Source of the DNA: Lignipirellula cremea
GTDB taxonomy: Bacteria; Planctomycetota; Planctomycetia; Pirellulales; Pirellulaceae
Assembly: GCF_007751035.1 (NCBI RefSeq)
Contig: NZ_CP036433.1
Span: 8,103,001-8,167,000 of the forward strand
Direction: 5' to 3'
Length of the DNA: 64,000 nt
The notes beneath the pieces are model-generated. The model did not search any database. It had not been told where the DNA came from and saw nothing but the letters and a program-made list of their open reading frames with translations. A program made the translations under genes and the position numbers. The number at the start of each line of letters is the position of its first letter. Position 1 is the stretch's first letter. Below are positions 37,466 through 46,488 of this stretch, in pieces.

Positions 37466-38869
37466 ATGCTTTCCATTTTTGAGGGGGATGGCCGACTCAA
37501 TCGGCGACAGATGCTCACCGTCGGCGCCCTGGGACTGGGCGGACTGACCTTGCCGTCGTTAATGCCGGGCATCAGCTGGGGCAGCGAAACTCCCAAGCAT
37601 GTCACTGGCAAGAGCGTGATCTATCTGTTCCAGCAGGGCGGACCCAGCCAGTTCGAAACCTTCGACCCCAAGCCGGAAGCTCCCGACGCCATCCGTACCG
37701 TCACGGGGGTGATTCCCACTTCGGTCCCGGGCGTCGCCTTTGGCGACTGCATGCCGCAGCTGGCGAAGATCGCCCACAAGCTGACGGTCGTGCGTTCCTT
37801 CCAGACCAACAACGGCGGCCACAATATCCAGCCGATCGTCGGCCCCGATTCGCTCGAGGCGAACATCGGCGTGCATTACTCCCGGGTCGTCGGCGCCACG
37901 CGGACCGATACCGGCATGCCGACCAACGCCGTGCTGTACCCATCCAGCGTCGATCCCGAAGTGCCCGGCCCGTCGGCCCGCGGCAATCTGGCTTCGACCG
38001 GATCGTATGGTTCGTCTTACGCTCCCTTTACCCCCGGCGCCAAAGGGAACCTGCAGCAGGACATGCAACTGCACCTGCCGAAAGAGCGGTTCTTTGACGA
38101 CCGCCGGCAGATTCTCACGCAGCTTGACACGCTCAACCGCCGGGTCGACGCCTCGGGTCAACTGGAAGCACTCGATGAACTCCAGCAGCAGGCTTACCAG
38201 GTGCTGCTGGGAGGCGGCGTCGCCAAAGCGCTCGACCTGTCGAACGAAGACCCGCGCACCCTGGCCCGCTACGACACCCGGGGCTTCTACAAAAAAGGGC
38301 AGTGGAATCATGCCGCCCGCGGCCGCTCCGGCTATTACGATGCGCAGTCGAAAACGATCGGCAAACTGCTGCTGATGGCCCGCCGGCTGTGCGAAGCGGG
38401 CGCGGGCTTTGTCACCATCCATGCCGGTTACGCCGGGATCTGGGACATGCACGCCGACGGCAACAATCTCAACGTGACCGACGGCATGCAGGCCGTCGGC
38501 CGGCCGCTGGATCACGCAGTGGCCGCCTTTGTCGATGACCTGGAAGAGCGCGGACTGGAAGACAAAATCATGCTTGTCTGCACCGGAGAAATGGGCCGCA
38601 CTCCTAAAATCAACAGCCGCGGCGGCCGCGATCACTGGTCGCGACTGGCTCCGCTCCTGGTCTACGGCGGCGGGGCCCAGCCCGGCGTGATCGGCCAGTC
38701 CACCCGGGACGGAGCCGAACCGCAGACCGACGCCTATAACCCGTCGCACCTGATCTCCACCCTCATGAACACCGTGTTCAACATGGGCGAGCTGCGGCTG
38801 GTCCCCAGCGTACCGGCGCCCATCAACACGCTCGGCCAGGCCGACATGATCCCCGTGTTCGGCTGGTAA
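37466..38869 (+). CDS. DUF1501 protein, Tat-exported
   Basis: The 467-residue protein has a Tat signal (NRRQMLTVGALGLGGLTLPS), then SVIYLFQQGGPSQFETFDPKP, and near residue 370 TGEMGRTPKINSRGGRDHWS, as in other DUF1501 members. DUF1501 has a phosphatase/sulfatase-like core but no proven activity. Unlike the 11 kb copy it has no DUF1553 neighbour. Confidence 0.88.
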   Translation: MLSIFEGDGRLNRRQMLTVGALGLGGLTLPSLMPGISWGSETPKHVTGKSVIYLFQQGGPSQFETFDPKPEAPDAIRTVTGVIPTSVPGVAFGDCMPQLAKIAHKLTVVRSFQTNNGGHNIQPIVGPDSLEANIGVHYSRVVGATRTDTGMPTNAVLYPSSVDPEVPGPSARGNLASTGSYGSSYAPFTPGAKGNLQQDMQLHLPKERFFDDRRQILTQLDTLNRRVDASGQLEALDELQQQAYQVLLGGGVAKALDLSNEDPRTLARYDTRGFYKKGQWNHAARGRSGYYDAQSKTIGKLLLMARRLCEAGAGFVTIHAGYAGIWDMHADGNNLNVTDGMQAVGRPLDHAVAAFVDDLEERGLEDKIMLVCTGEMGRTPKINSRGGRDHWSRLAPLLVYGGGAQPGVIGQSTRDGAEPQTDAYNPSHLISTLMNTVFNMGELRLVPSVPAPINTLGQADMIPVFGW

Positions 38870-39128
38870 GGAACTCGCGACGAATTCCTGTCGGACCGCG
38901 TATCAAAGGACGGGCCGATAGGGATTAACCGTTTCGAGAAAGAACCGACGCCCTGCAGTCGTCTTTGCGCGTCTGCTTTCGTGCCAGGCGACAAACAGTA
39001 TCGTGCAGTCATTTGCCTCGCGATTTCAAGCAATCGGCAGATCCGACGACATCTTTCGCAGGGGGACGGAAAACTTTACGCTTCACGCTGTGTTGCCAGG
39101 GAGTTTCCACTTGCGGATTTGAGTCGCC

Positions 39129-40454
39129 ATGAACGATCGCTTTCCTTCCCTCAGCGTCGCAGTCGCCCGGATGCGCCGCGGCGACTGGTCGCCCGTGGCG
39201 CTGGTCGAAGCCTGCCTGGCCCGGATCGAAAAACTGGAAGGCGAGGTCCAGGCCTGGACTTATGTGGCGGCCGATGAGGCCCGGCGCCAGGCGGCCGAAC
39301 TGGCGGCTGTTCCGCCTGCGCAGCGCCGTGGTCTGCTCTGGGGCGCGCCGATCGCCGTGAAAGATATCGTCGATGTGGCCGGCATGCCGTGCGAAGCAGG
39401 CTCGCCCTTGCTGCGGGGACGCGTGGCCGCTGAAGATGCTCCCCTGGTCGTCCGGCTGAGGGCCGAAGGCGCCATCATCCTGGGAAAAACGGTCACCACG
39501 CAGTTCGCCTGTTTTGATCCCTCGCGGACGCATAATCCGTGGGACCTGGACTGTTCGCCAGGCGGCTCCAGCAGCGGCAGCGCGGCCGCAATCGCCTGCG
39601 GTATGTGCCTGGGCGCCATTGGCTCGCAGACCGGCGGGTCGATCATTCGCCCTGCCAGCTACTGCGGCGTCGCCGGATTCAAGCCGACCCATGGCGCCAT
39701 CGATCTGTCCGGCGTAATCGCGGTCAGTCCCAGCCTGGATCATGCCGGCCCGCTGGCGCAGGACGCAACCGGCCTGATGGTCTTGTTCGGCGCATTGACG
39801 GGCCAGCCGGCGTCCGACCAACCGCTGCCCGAAGATTCGCCGTGCGAGCTGGTCCTGCTGGAGGACTACTTCGACGACGAAGTTTCTCTCGATGTGCGTC
39901 GCCACTTCGACGATGCCGTAGAAAATCTGCCGATTACGGGAAGCATCGTTTCGCCCCGGCCGCTGGCCGACGTCATCGCCTGGCACCGGACCATCATGGC
40001 CGCCGAGTGCGCCCTGGTGCATCGGGAACGCTATGCGGCTTCGCCTGAACAGTTCGCTCCGCATGTGGGCGCGCTGGTGCAAGAAGGCGGCCTGGTCAGC
40101 GCGGTCGATTACCTGGCCGCCAGGGCAGGGCAGAGGGAGTATCAGGCGGAACTCAACGCTTTGCTGGGAGACCGGATTGCCTTGACGCCCTCGACGGATG
40201 TCACGGCCCCTGACATGAGCACCACCGGCAATCCGCGGTTCCAGTCGCCAACCAGCTTCGCCGGGGTTCCCGCCGTGACGATTCCTTTCGACCTGGCCGT
40301 CGGCATGCCGTGCGGGCTGCAGTTGATCGGAGCGCAAGGGACCGACGCGCAGGTGCTGGAAACGGCCCGCTGGTGCGAGGACGAACTGGGCTTCGAGGCC
40401 GAACCGCCCTGGGTCAGGAGGAACGCACCCTGGACCGGCTTGCCCGACTGTTGA
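39129..40454 (+). CDS. Amidase-signature amidohydrolase
   Basis: The 441-residue enzyme has the amidase-signature catalytic triad: APIAVKDIVDVAG (Lys), CSPGGSSSGSAAAIACG (Ser) and GSQTGGSIIRPASYCG (Ser nucleophile). The family hydrolyses amide or aryl-amide bonds; without close homologues the substrate (e.g. amide, glutamyl-tRNA) cannot be told. It stands alone rather than beside gatC/gatB, so a GatA role is not favoured. Confidence 0.88.
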   Translation: MNDRFPSLSVAVARMRRGDWSPVALVEACLARIEKLEGEVQAWTYVAADEARRQAAELAAVPPAQRRGLLWGAPIAVKDIVDVAGMPCEAGSPLLRGRVAAEDAPLVVRLRAEGAIILGKTVTTQFACFDPSRTHNPWDLDCSPGGSSSGSAAAIACGMCLGAIGSQTGGSIIRPASYCGVAGFKPTHGAIDLSGVIAVSPSLDHAGPLAQDATGLMVLFGALTGQPASDQPLPEDSPCELVLLEDYFDDEVSLDVRRHFDDAVENLPITGSIVSPRPLADVIAWHRTIMAAECALVHRERYAASPEQFAPHVGALVQEGGLVSAVDYLAARAGQREYQAELNALLGDRIALTPSTDVTAPDMSTTGNPRFQSPTSFAGVPAVTIPFDLAVGMPCGLQLIGAQGTDAQVLETARWCEDELGFEAEPPWVRRNAPWTGLPDC

Positions 40455-40580
40455 CGCCGGTCGCACCGTGGCGATCCATTTGCACTATACTTGGGCGGGA
40501 AATGCCCTCGCGAACAGAGCCGCTGCCGCCGTCCTTCCCGTACGATCGTTCGCCCGCCTTTTGCAATCCGAGATGCCGCC

Positions 40581-41879
40581 GTGGCCAAGCCTGCCTCCCC
40601 GGAAGTCCCTTCGCCGACGCCTTCCTCCACTCCGCCTGTTGCTTCTTCTGCTGCCGGAACGCCCGCCTTGGGCAAGCGTCTGCAGTCGCTGGACGCTTAC
40701 CGCGGCCTGATCATGATCACGCTGGCCTTCGGCGGTTTTGGTCTGGCGAAAACGGCGAAGAATTTCCACGAGCTCTACCCGGAGGCTTCGTACTGGGAAT
40801 CGATCCAGTATCAGTTTTCCCATGCGGAATGGGTCGGCTGTTCTTACTGGGATTTGATTCAACCCTCGTTCATGTTTATGGTCGGCGTGTCGCTGGCCTG
40901 GTCGTTCGGCAAGCGGCGGGACCAGGGCGACTCCTATCCGCGGATGCTGCTGCATGCGGCCGCGCGCAGCCTGATCCTGGTCGGTTTGAGTATCTTTCTT
41001 ATGTCGCAATGGAGTAGTGCGACCGATTGGGAATTTACCAATGTGCTGGGCCAGATCGGGCTGGGATACTTTTTTCTGTTCCTGCTTTGGGGCTGGCCGT
41101 TTCGCGTCCAGGCGATCGCTCTGGGAGTGATTCTGCTGAGCACCTGGATTGCTTTTGAAGCGTACCCCGGCGCCGGGATCGACCCCCAGCAGGGAGCGCC
41201 GGAGGTCGGCGTCAAGGCGGAATGGGCGCAGGAGCATCTGCAGGGGGTGCGGCCTGCCTGGCACAAGAATGCGAACATCGCGCATGCGATCGATCGCACT
41301 TTCTTGAACTGGTTTCCCCGGGAGAAGCCTTGGCTGTTCAGCCGCGGCGGCTATGCCACGATCAGCTTCTGGCCCTCGCTGGCGACGATGCTGCTGGGAC
41401 TGATGGCGGGGGAGCTGCTCCGTTCCAACCGGCCGGAAAAAACGAAGTTGCTCCTGCTACTGGCCGCAGGAGCCGCCGGCTTGCTGCTGGGCTATTTGCT
41501 GAACCTGAGCGGAATCTGCCCCATGGTGAAGCGGATCTGGACGCCGTCGTGGGCGTTCTTTTCGACCGGCTGGTGTCTGCTGATCCTGGGGGCGTTATAC
41601 GGGATCGTCGACATCCTGGGCTTTCGCCGGTGGACGTTCCCGCTGGTTGTGGTGGGGGCGAATTCGATTCTGATCTACTGCATGAGCATATCGCTCAAGC
41701 CGTACACGGAGAAGCAGATCCGCACGCACCTGGGGCAGGATGTTTTCTCGCTGTACGGCTGGCCTTCCACGGAAACGGCCGCCGCCATTTCTCCGATGGT
41801 GGAGTCGATCGCCGTCGGCCTGGCATTCTGGCTGGTCTGTTATTACTGCTACCGGCACAAGATTTTCATCCGCATTTAG
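40581..41879 (+). CDS. DUF5009 / HGSNAT-like acyltransferase membrane protein
   Basis: From GTG 40581 the product is 432 residues; an upstream TTG-initiated extension is not favoured. A Pro/Ser-rich N-terminus leads to RLQSLDAYRGLIMITLAFGG, the signature start of heparan-alpha-glucosaminide N-acetyltransferase-like proteins. About eight to ten hydrophobic segments follow, with IQPSFMFMVGVSLAWS and a His-free C-terminal VCYYCYRHKIFIRI. In animals such proteins move acetyl groups across a membrane to glucosamine; in bacteria a cell-envelope glycan role is only inferred. Confidence 0.8.
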   Translation: MAKPASPEVPSPTPSSTPPVASSAAGTPALGKRLQSLDAYRGLIMITLAFGGFGLAKTAKNFHELYPEASYWESIQYQFSHAEWVGCSYWDLIQPSFMFMVGVSLAWSFGKRRDQGDSYPRMLLHAAARSLILVGLSIFLMSQWSSATDWEFTNVLGQIGLGYFFLFLLWGWPFRVQAIALGVILLSTWIAFEAYPGAGIDPQQGAPEVGVKAEWAQEHLQGVRPAWHKNANIAHAIDRTFLNWFPREKPWLFSRGGYATISFWPSLATMLLGLMAGELLRSNRPEKTKLLLLLAAGAAGLLLGYLLNLSGICPMVKRIWTPSWAFFSTGWCLLILGALYGIVDILGFRRWTFPLVVVGANSILIYCMSISLKPYTEKQIRTHLGQDVFSLYGWPSTETAAAISPMVESIAVGLAFWLVCYYCYRHKIFIRI

Positions 41880-41895
41880 AAATCTTCCAAGCCAA

Positions 41896-42142
41896 CTAGT
41901 GGTGCGTCAAGTTTCCATTTCAGGTTTGGCCATTTTCGCGCGAGCCGCTGTTCCTTTTAGTTAACCGTGGCTATCGCCAAAACGGCCAATTGGAAGAACC
42001 CGAACTCTTTGCCTTGACGCAGCACTCGGGGTGCGTCAAACCATTAAATCAGGTTTCTCTCAATCAGCCGCCGGTTTTCTTGGCAGCACAGCAGCACGGC
42101 CCAAATCGCTCGCTCGAAGATTGAAGATTGACGCAGCACTAG
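41896..42142. mobile_element. Tandem pair of MITE-like units with CTAG-type boundaries
   Basis: Unit 1 (41900-42024, 125 bp) begins TGGTGCGTCAA and ends TTGACGCAGCA; unit 2 (42029-42138, 110 bp) begins GGGTGCGTCAA and ends TTGACGCAGCA. Boundaries are CTAG (41896), CTCG (42025) and CTAG (42139), consistent with a 4-bp target duplication. Unit 1 has inner arms (TTGGCCATTTTCGCG and a near-complement near 41976) that allow it to fold over its length. Neither codes for a transposase, so mobilisation would be in trans. Confidence 0.6.
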
Positions 42143-42175
42143 CCGCGCGCCGTAGTGGGGGGCGGTGGAAAGGAT

Positions 42176-42226
42176 TTGACGCCTGGCGGCTGGCCAGGTA
42201 TAAATATGCATGCGTTGTGCATATTT
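42176..42226 (+). promoter_or_regulatory. Sigma70 promoter and operator for the NsrR-like gene
   Basis: TTGACG (42176-42181) and TATAAA (42199-42204) are separated by exactly 17 bp. Overlapping the -10 and start region, AAATATGCA (42202-42210) and TGCATATTT (42218-42226) form a perfect 9-bp inverted repeat around a 7-bp spacer, the size and AT-rich form of Rrf2/NsrR operators. The ATG is 27 bp further on. Confidence 0.8.
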
Positions 42227-42252
42227 AATCTGCATCTCAATATGGAACTCGC

Positions 42253-42684
42253 ATGCGTTTGACGACCCACACGGATTTTGCCTTGCGCACGCTGATGTAT
42301 CTGGCGGCGACGGGCGAGCGGTCGACCGCCACGCAGGTGGCAAAAATGTATGGCGTGTCGTCGAACCACATGTCGAAAGTCGTGCATCAGCTGGCCCGGC
42401 TGGGCTACATTCGCAGCATCCGCGGCATTGGCGGCGGGATTGAGCTGTCCTGTGTACCGGCCGAACTGCGACTGGGCGACCTGATCGAAACGCTCGAAGG
42501 GAACACCCACCTGCTGGACTGTGTGGCGACCGAGAACGTTTGTTCCATCCAAAGTTTCTGCAGACTCAAAGGGGTGCTCTCCGAAGCGGAGCGCGTCCAG
42601 CGAGACTATCTGAACAGCGTAACCCTGGCCGACGTCGCTCCCACCCAGCGCCAGTTCAGCCGCGCGGCTCCTGCCGCGGAATGA
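42253..42684 (+). CDS. Rrf2-family Fe-S regulator, NsrR-like
   Basis: The 143-residue protein starts MRLTTHTDFALRTLMYLA, the classic Rrf2 N-terminus, with a winged helix (VAKMYGVSSNHMSKVVHQLARLG) and the cluster-binding Cys triad LLDCVATENVCSIQSFC (C-x6-C-x5-C) followed by RLKGVL. NsrR senses nitric oxide through an Fe-S cluster; its targets usually counter nitrosative stress. The operator in its own promoter suggests autoregulation. The next genes encode a c-type cytochrome and a MOSC protein, which are candidate targets. Confidence 0.88.
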   Translation: MRLTTHTDFALRTLMYLAATGERSTATQVAKMYGVSSNHMSKVVHQLARLGYIRSIRGIGGGIELSCVPAELRLGDLIETLEGNTHLLDCVATENVCSIQSFCRLKGVLSEAERVQRDYLNSVTLADVAPTQRQFSRAAPAAE

Positions 42685-42796
42685 ATGGCTGCGTCGCCAT
42701 CCCGCCCTCCTGACTCCCACCAGGCCATACCTTTCCGCCTGCAAAAAACTGCCCCGTCTCGTCTTGTTGTCGAGCCGGACCCAAACGTTTTCGCTG

Positions 42797-42907
42797 CCTG
42801 AGGAACTGGGGAAGAATAACTTCGGCTCACAGGAGTAGAACCGCCCGACGCTAGCGCGTTCGGCTCACTATATAAAAACCGAAGTTATTTTCCCCTCGTT
42901 CCTGAGG
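42797..42907. repeat. Large 29-bp inverted repeat between nsrR-like and cytochrome genes
   Basis: The left arm (42797-42825), ending AATAACTTCGG, and the right arm (42879-42907), beginning CCGAAGTTATT, are complementary at most positions, with 53 bp between. The inner part holds CGACGCTAGCGCG. The right arm shares CCGAAGTTATTTTCCC with 13749-13764. In the message it would form a long hairpin before the cytochrome gene. Confidence 0.7.
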
Positions 42908-42929
42908 TCCGCCAAAAGGAAGCCGCGTC

Positions 42930-44228
42930 ATGCCTGACTTTCTTCGTTTATTCGCCGGCCCGCTGACCGCCTTGTTGCTGGTCGCCCTGCACAATTCTCC
43001 CGCGCTGGCCCAGCTGGAATTTGAACAGGCGCCGATCCACTACGGCAAAGCCCCCACCCACGATCCGGTCATGCGGCTGCAGGAACAGCTGGAAAAAGGA
43101 GAGGTCAAACTCGACTACGACGAACAACGCGGGTACCTGCCGGCCTTGCTGCAGCACCTGGGGATTGAAACGTCGTCGCAGGTGCTGGTCTATTCCAAAA
43201 CGAGCTTCCAGCTCCGGCGAATCGCCCCCCGGCATCCGCGGGCGTTGTACTTCAACGACGAATCGTACGTCGGCTGGGTGCAGCAAGGCGACATGGTCGA
43301 AGTGATGACGACCGATCCGGAACAAGGGGAAATCTTCTATACCCTGTCGCAGGAACCTGCCGAGGTTCCCCGCTTTACTCGCGACAGCGGCCGTTGCATT
43401 TTGTGCCATGCTTCCTCGCGCACGCAGCGCGTGCCGGGCGGCCTGGTGCGGTCCGTGTTCGCCGACGATGCGGGCCAGCCGCAGTTCAGTTCCGGCACGT
43501 TCAACATCGACCATCGCAGCCCGTTCACGGACCGCTGGGGCGGCTGGTATGTGACCGGAACGCATGGAAAAATGCGTCACATGGGAAACGTCACCTCGAA
43601 AAACCGCCGCGACCCGGAAGCGATCGACCGCGAAGCCGGCGCCAACGTGACCGACCTTTCCGAACTGTTCGATGTCTCCCCCTACCTGACGCCGCATAGC
43701 GATATCGTCGCGCTGATGGTGCTGGAGCATCAAACGCAGATGCAGAACTTTATCACGCTGGCCAGTTACGAAAACCGCTCGACCGCACACTACGACGGCA
43801 TCATGAACGAGGCCCTCGATCGCCCCGCCGACCATGTCAGCGACACCAGCAAACGCCGCGTCGCCGCCGCTGGCGAAAAGCTGCTGGCATACCTGCTGTT
43901 TGCCGAAGAGTTCCCGCTCACGTCGCCCATCCAAGGCACTTCGACCTTTGCCCGGGACTTCCAGGCAAAAGGGCCCAGGGACTCAAAGGGCCGGTCGCTC
44001 CGCGATCTGGATCTGCAAACGCGGATGTTCAAGTATCCGTGCAGCTACCTGATTTATTCCCCCGCGTTTGACGCCTTGCCGCCGACCGTCAAAAGCTATG
44101 TGACGGAACGTCTGCTGGCGATTCTGGAAGGGCAGGACGAAAGCAGGACGTTCGCCCATCTGACGACCGACGACCGCAAGGCCATCCTGGATATTCTTCG
44201 CGAAACCAAACCGGATCTGTGGAAATGA
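42930..44228 (+). CDS. Secreted c-type cytochrome of unknown family
   Basis: The 432-residue protein has a signal peptide (FAGPLTALLLVALHNSPALAQ) and one covalent heme motif, CILCH, near residues 156-160, preceded by a ~130-residue N-terminal region. After the heme come RVPGGLVRSVFADD and conserved-looking HGKMRHMGN. Family assignment beyond a monoheme c-type cytochrome is not possible. It sits 246 bp after the NsrR-like gene and overlaps the MOSC start by 4 bp (ATGA), suggesting coupled translation. It may function in the oxidation of nitrogen or other small molecules; that is inferred from neighbours. Confidence 0.82.
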   Translation: MPDFLRLFAGPLTALLLVALHNSPALAQLEFEQAPIHYGKAPTHDPVMRLQEQLEKGEVKLDYDEQRGYLPALLQHLGIETSSQVLVYSKTSFQLRRIAPRHPRALYFNDESYVGWVQQGDMVEVMTTDPEQGEIFYTLSQEPAEVPRFTRDSGRCILCHASSRTQRVPGGLVRSVFADDAGQPQFSSGTFNIDHRSPFTDRWGGWYVTGTHGKMRHMGNVTSKNRRDPEAIDREAGANVTDLSELFDVSPYLTPHSDIVALMVLEHQTQMQNFITLASYENRSTAHYDGIMNEALDRPADHVSDTSKRRVAAAGEKLLAYLLFAEEFPLTSPIQGTSTFARDFQAKGPRDSKGRSLRDLDLQTRMFKYPCSYLIYSPAFDALPPTVKSYVTERLLAILEGQDESRTFAHLTTDDRKAILDILRETKPDLWK

Positions 44229-44962
44229 GCATCGAAGAAGACGCCCAGCCTGCCGCAGCAATGCTCGTCTCCCTGCAGGTGGGCCTGCCGCAAGAGTTGA
44301 CCTGGAAGCCTTCCGGTTCGGACCGTTCCACCCCATGGACGACCGGCTTCCACAAGACACCGACCGATCAGCCGCTGTGGCTCGCCCGGGAGAACCTGGC
44401 AGGCGACGGCCAGGCCGACCTGGTGCATCATGGCGGGCCGCATAAAGCGGTCTGCGTTTACCCGGCCGATCACTATCCGTACTGGGAAACAACGCTCGAC
44501 CGCGACTTGCCGCACGGCGCCTTCGGCGAGAACTTCACCCTGGCCGGACTTACGGAAACGCAGATCTGCATCGGCGATACCTGGGCGATCGGGTCGGCCC
44601 TGCTGCAGGTGTCGCAGCCCCGCCAGCCGTGCTTCAAGCTGGCCCGTCGCTGGAACGTGAAAGATCTGGCGCACCAGGTGCAACAGAACGGCCGCACCGG
44701 CTGGTACTTTCGCGTGCTGGTCGAAGGCGAAGTGGCGGCCGGCATGCGACTCGCTTTACAGGAACGGCCGCATCCCGAATGGACGGTCGCCCTGGCGAAC
44801 CAGATCATGCACCACGACCCAAAAAACGCACAGGCGGCGGCCGGCCTGGCGGCCGTTCCCCTGCTGTCGCCCAACTGGCAAGAGTCGCTCCTCAAGCGCG
44901 TCCGCCAGCAAACGCCAGTGGACGAACGCCTGCGATTGGACGGCGGCCTGCCGACCCATTGA
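44225..44962 (+). CDS. MOSC-domain molybdenum cofactor-binding-like protein (YiiM type)
   Basis: The 245-residue protein starts at ATG 44225 overlapping the cytochrome stop. MOSC features are DLVHHGGPHKAVCVYPADHY, GAFGENFTLAGL and the late QPRQPCFKLARRW, where the Cys is the likely cofactor ligand; a 3-alpha C-terminal region follows. YiiM-like proteins reduce N-hydroxylated compounds using Moco. The NsrR-like regulator, cytochrome and MOSC protein together suggest a reductive/nitrosative-stress module, by inference. Confidence 0.85.
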   Translation: MSIEEDAQPAAAMLVSLQVGLPQELTWKPSGSDRSTPWTTGFHKTPTDQPLWLARENLAGDGQADLVHHGGPHKAVCVYPADHYPYWETTLDRDLPHGAFGENFTLAGLTETQICIGDTWAIGSALLQVSQPRQPCFKLARRWNVKDLAHQVQQNGRTGWYFRVLVEGEVAAGMRLALQERPHPEWTVALANQIMHHDPKNAQAAAGLAAVPLLSPNWQESLLKRVRQQTPVDERLRLDGGLPTH

Positions 44963-44981
44963 AAGCAGCCACGACGGTCAC

Positions 44982-45203
44982 TTAATCCTGCTGTCGCTGC
45001 AGCTTGTCGATTTTGACCGAGATACGCAAAGCGGCGCCGATCAGCAACAGCACCAGGATGCCGCCCAGCCAGGGCGGCAAAAAGCCGGCGGAAAAAATGT
45101 CTGTCGCTTTGAGAAGCGTCGTCCCTCCGACCAGGACCGCTCCGAGAAAAAAGAAGGTCCGCGTTTTTGAAAGCTGGGCGATCTCGTCGGAATGGTCCGT
45201 CAT
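44982..45203 (-). CDS. Small two-helix membrane protein
   Basis: The 73-residue protein has two likely membrane helices (TFFFLGAVLVGGTTLLK and LGGILVLLLIGAALRIS) with charged ends. No family recognised. It lies between convergent MOSC and the ThuA-like gene; the 3' end is 19 bp from the MOSC stop. Confidence 0.55.
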   Translation of the reverse strand: MTDHSDEIAQLSKTRTFFFLGAVLVGGTTLLKATDIFSAGFLPPWLGGILVLLLIGAALRISVKIDKLQRQQD

Positions 45204-45266
45204 GGGCTGGCGTCAAAAAGGGCAGGGGGGCGTCAGGAACGACCGGCAGGCGTTCTGCCGACAGAA

Positions 45267-46199
45267 TTACGGCTGCGGCTCGGCCGGCTGAGAAGCTTCG
45301 GTCGCGACCGCTTCCCGCGGCTTCCAACTGCTGGTTTCTTCGGCCGTGGGGAAGTTGCTCGGCGGCGGAATGGTGACATTGCCGGTCGCCGCCCATTCCA
45401 CCCCGCGTCGCATCAGGGTGACAAACCCCTGGCAGGTGATCGAAGTCAGATCGTGGCCCATCGGCGTGTGGAACACGCGTCCTTCTCCGTACTTCACGGT
45501 AAAGGCCATCGGCGTGTAATCGTTGATTCCTTTTTCGTCAGGCGAGAAAGCCATCGCCAGCACTTCCACGTTCTCGGCCGGCCCGCGCAGGTTAAAGACC
45601 AGTTGGTCCCGGGCATGCAGCCACTTCGTTGGCAGACCTTTCATGATCGGGTGCTCCGGCGCGAACGTTTCCACCAGGAACGGCGCCGCGCCATGTTCCT
45701 TGCCGGCGGCGCCGGGCGTGTTGTCGGGCTCCCACTTGCCGTCGCGCAAGCGGAGGTAAGGGCCGCTGGCTTCACTGCGTCCGCCCCAGCCGCCCAGGCC
45801 GATCATGGCGTTATATTCGTCCCATTTGGGAAAGGCGTTATCGGCCGCATGAAACACGACCAGACCGCCGCCGCGCGAGACAAAATCGACCAGATCGCGA
45901 CACGTCGCTTCCGGCCACACCAGCCCGTTGTAGTTCAGCAACACGACCTGGTGCGAAGAGAACCGCGGACGGAAGCCCGACAGGTCCTCGCCCCGCGGCG
46001 GCGTGGTGGCGCGTTCCACCACAAAGCGATCGGACTCGCTCAGAAACTTTGCAATCACCGGCGATGTCGCCTGCCAGTCGTGGTTGTTCTGACCGTCGAC
46101 AATCAGCACGGAAATTTTTGCGCCCGGATCTTCGGCGACAACCTCTACGGCGACAGAAAGCAGCAACAGCACCGCGGCCAGGCAAGGGCGAAAACGCAT
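45267..46199 (-). CDS. ThuA-like secreted protein
   Basis: The ATG at 46199 gives 310 residues with AGGAA about 6 nt upstream; a longer start at 46217 lacks such support. RPCLAAVLLLLSVAVEVVA is a signal peptide. The ThuA (class I glutamine amidotransferase-like) fold shows VLIVDGQNNHDW, VVLLNYNGLVWPEAT, GGGLVVFHAADNAFP and YGEGRVFHTPMGHD near residue 245. ThuA proteins are tied to trehalose and other sugar metabolism and in planctomycetes often flank sulfatases, as here. Confidence 0.85.
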   Translation of the reverse strand: MRFRPCLAAVLLLLSVAVEVVAEDPGAKISVLIVDGQNNHDWQATSPVIAKFLSESDRFVVERATTPPRGEDLSGFRPRFSSHQVVLLNYNGLVWPEATCRDLVDFVSRGGGLVVFHAADNAFPKWDEYNAMIGLGGWGGRSEASGPYLRLRDGKWEPDNTPGAAGKEHGAAPFLVETFAPEHPIMKGLPTKWLHARDQLVFNLRGPAENVEVLAMAFSPDEKGINDYTPMAFTVKYGEGRVFHTPMGHDLTSITCQGFVTLMRRGVEWAATGNVTIPPPSNFPTAEETSSWKPREAVATEASQPAEPQP

Positions 46200-46407
46200 A
46201 TTCATTTCCTGCATCATGGGGTTAGCAGCAGCTAAAGATTCACCTCGCGCCCAGTCCGCCTGCGGCGCGTTGACGGCAGTCGAACTCCGCCCTCAGGGAA
46301 TTCCACTGCTCCTGGCCGGTCGCCGCGTGGACGACCGCCTTTCTGTTTATTCTACGCCCTGGTCCAGTCGCGTGCCTGCGTCGGGCCGGATTGGCCGCTA
46401 GTTTGGC

Positions 46408-46470
46408 GTCGGATTTTTGTCCGACACTCTGCTTCTGCCGTCGGACCTGCTTCTGCTGCCGGACCTGCTC
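46408..46470. repeat. Hairpin and 18-bp tandem repeat between sulfatase and ThuA genes
   Basis: GTCGGA (46408-46413) and TCCGAC (46420-46425) form a 6-bp hairpin. Next to it CTGCTTCTGCCGTCGGAC is followed by a near copy, CTGCTTCTGCTGCCGGAC, then a partial unit. It may act as a terminator of the sulfatase message. Confidence 0.5.
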
Positions 46471-46488
46471 CTGGGAAGTGCGACCGGC

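Noticed and set aside
41896-42142. Integron attC-type site
   Set aside because: The arms do not match the attC core GTTRRRY and no integrase gene is present; the MITE reading fits better.
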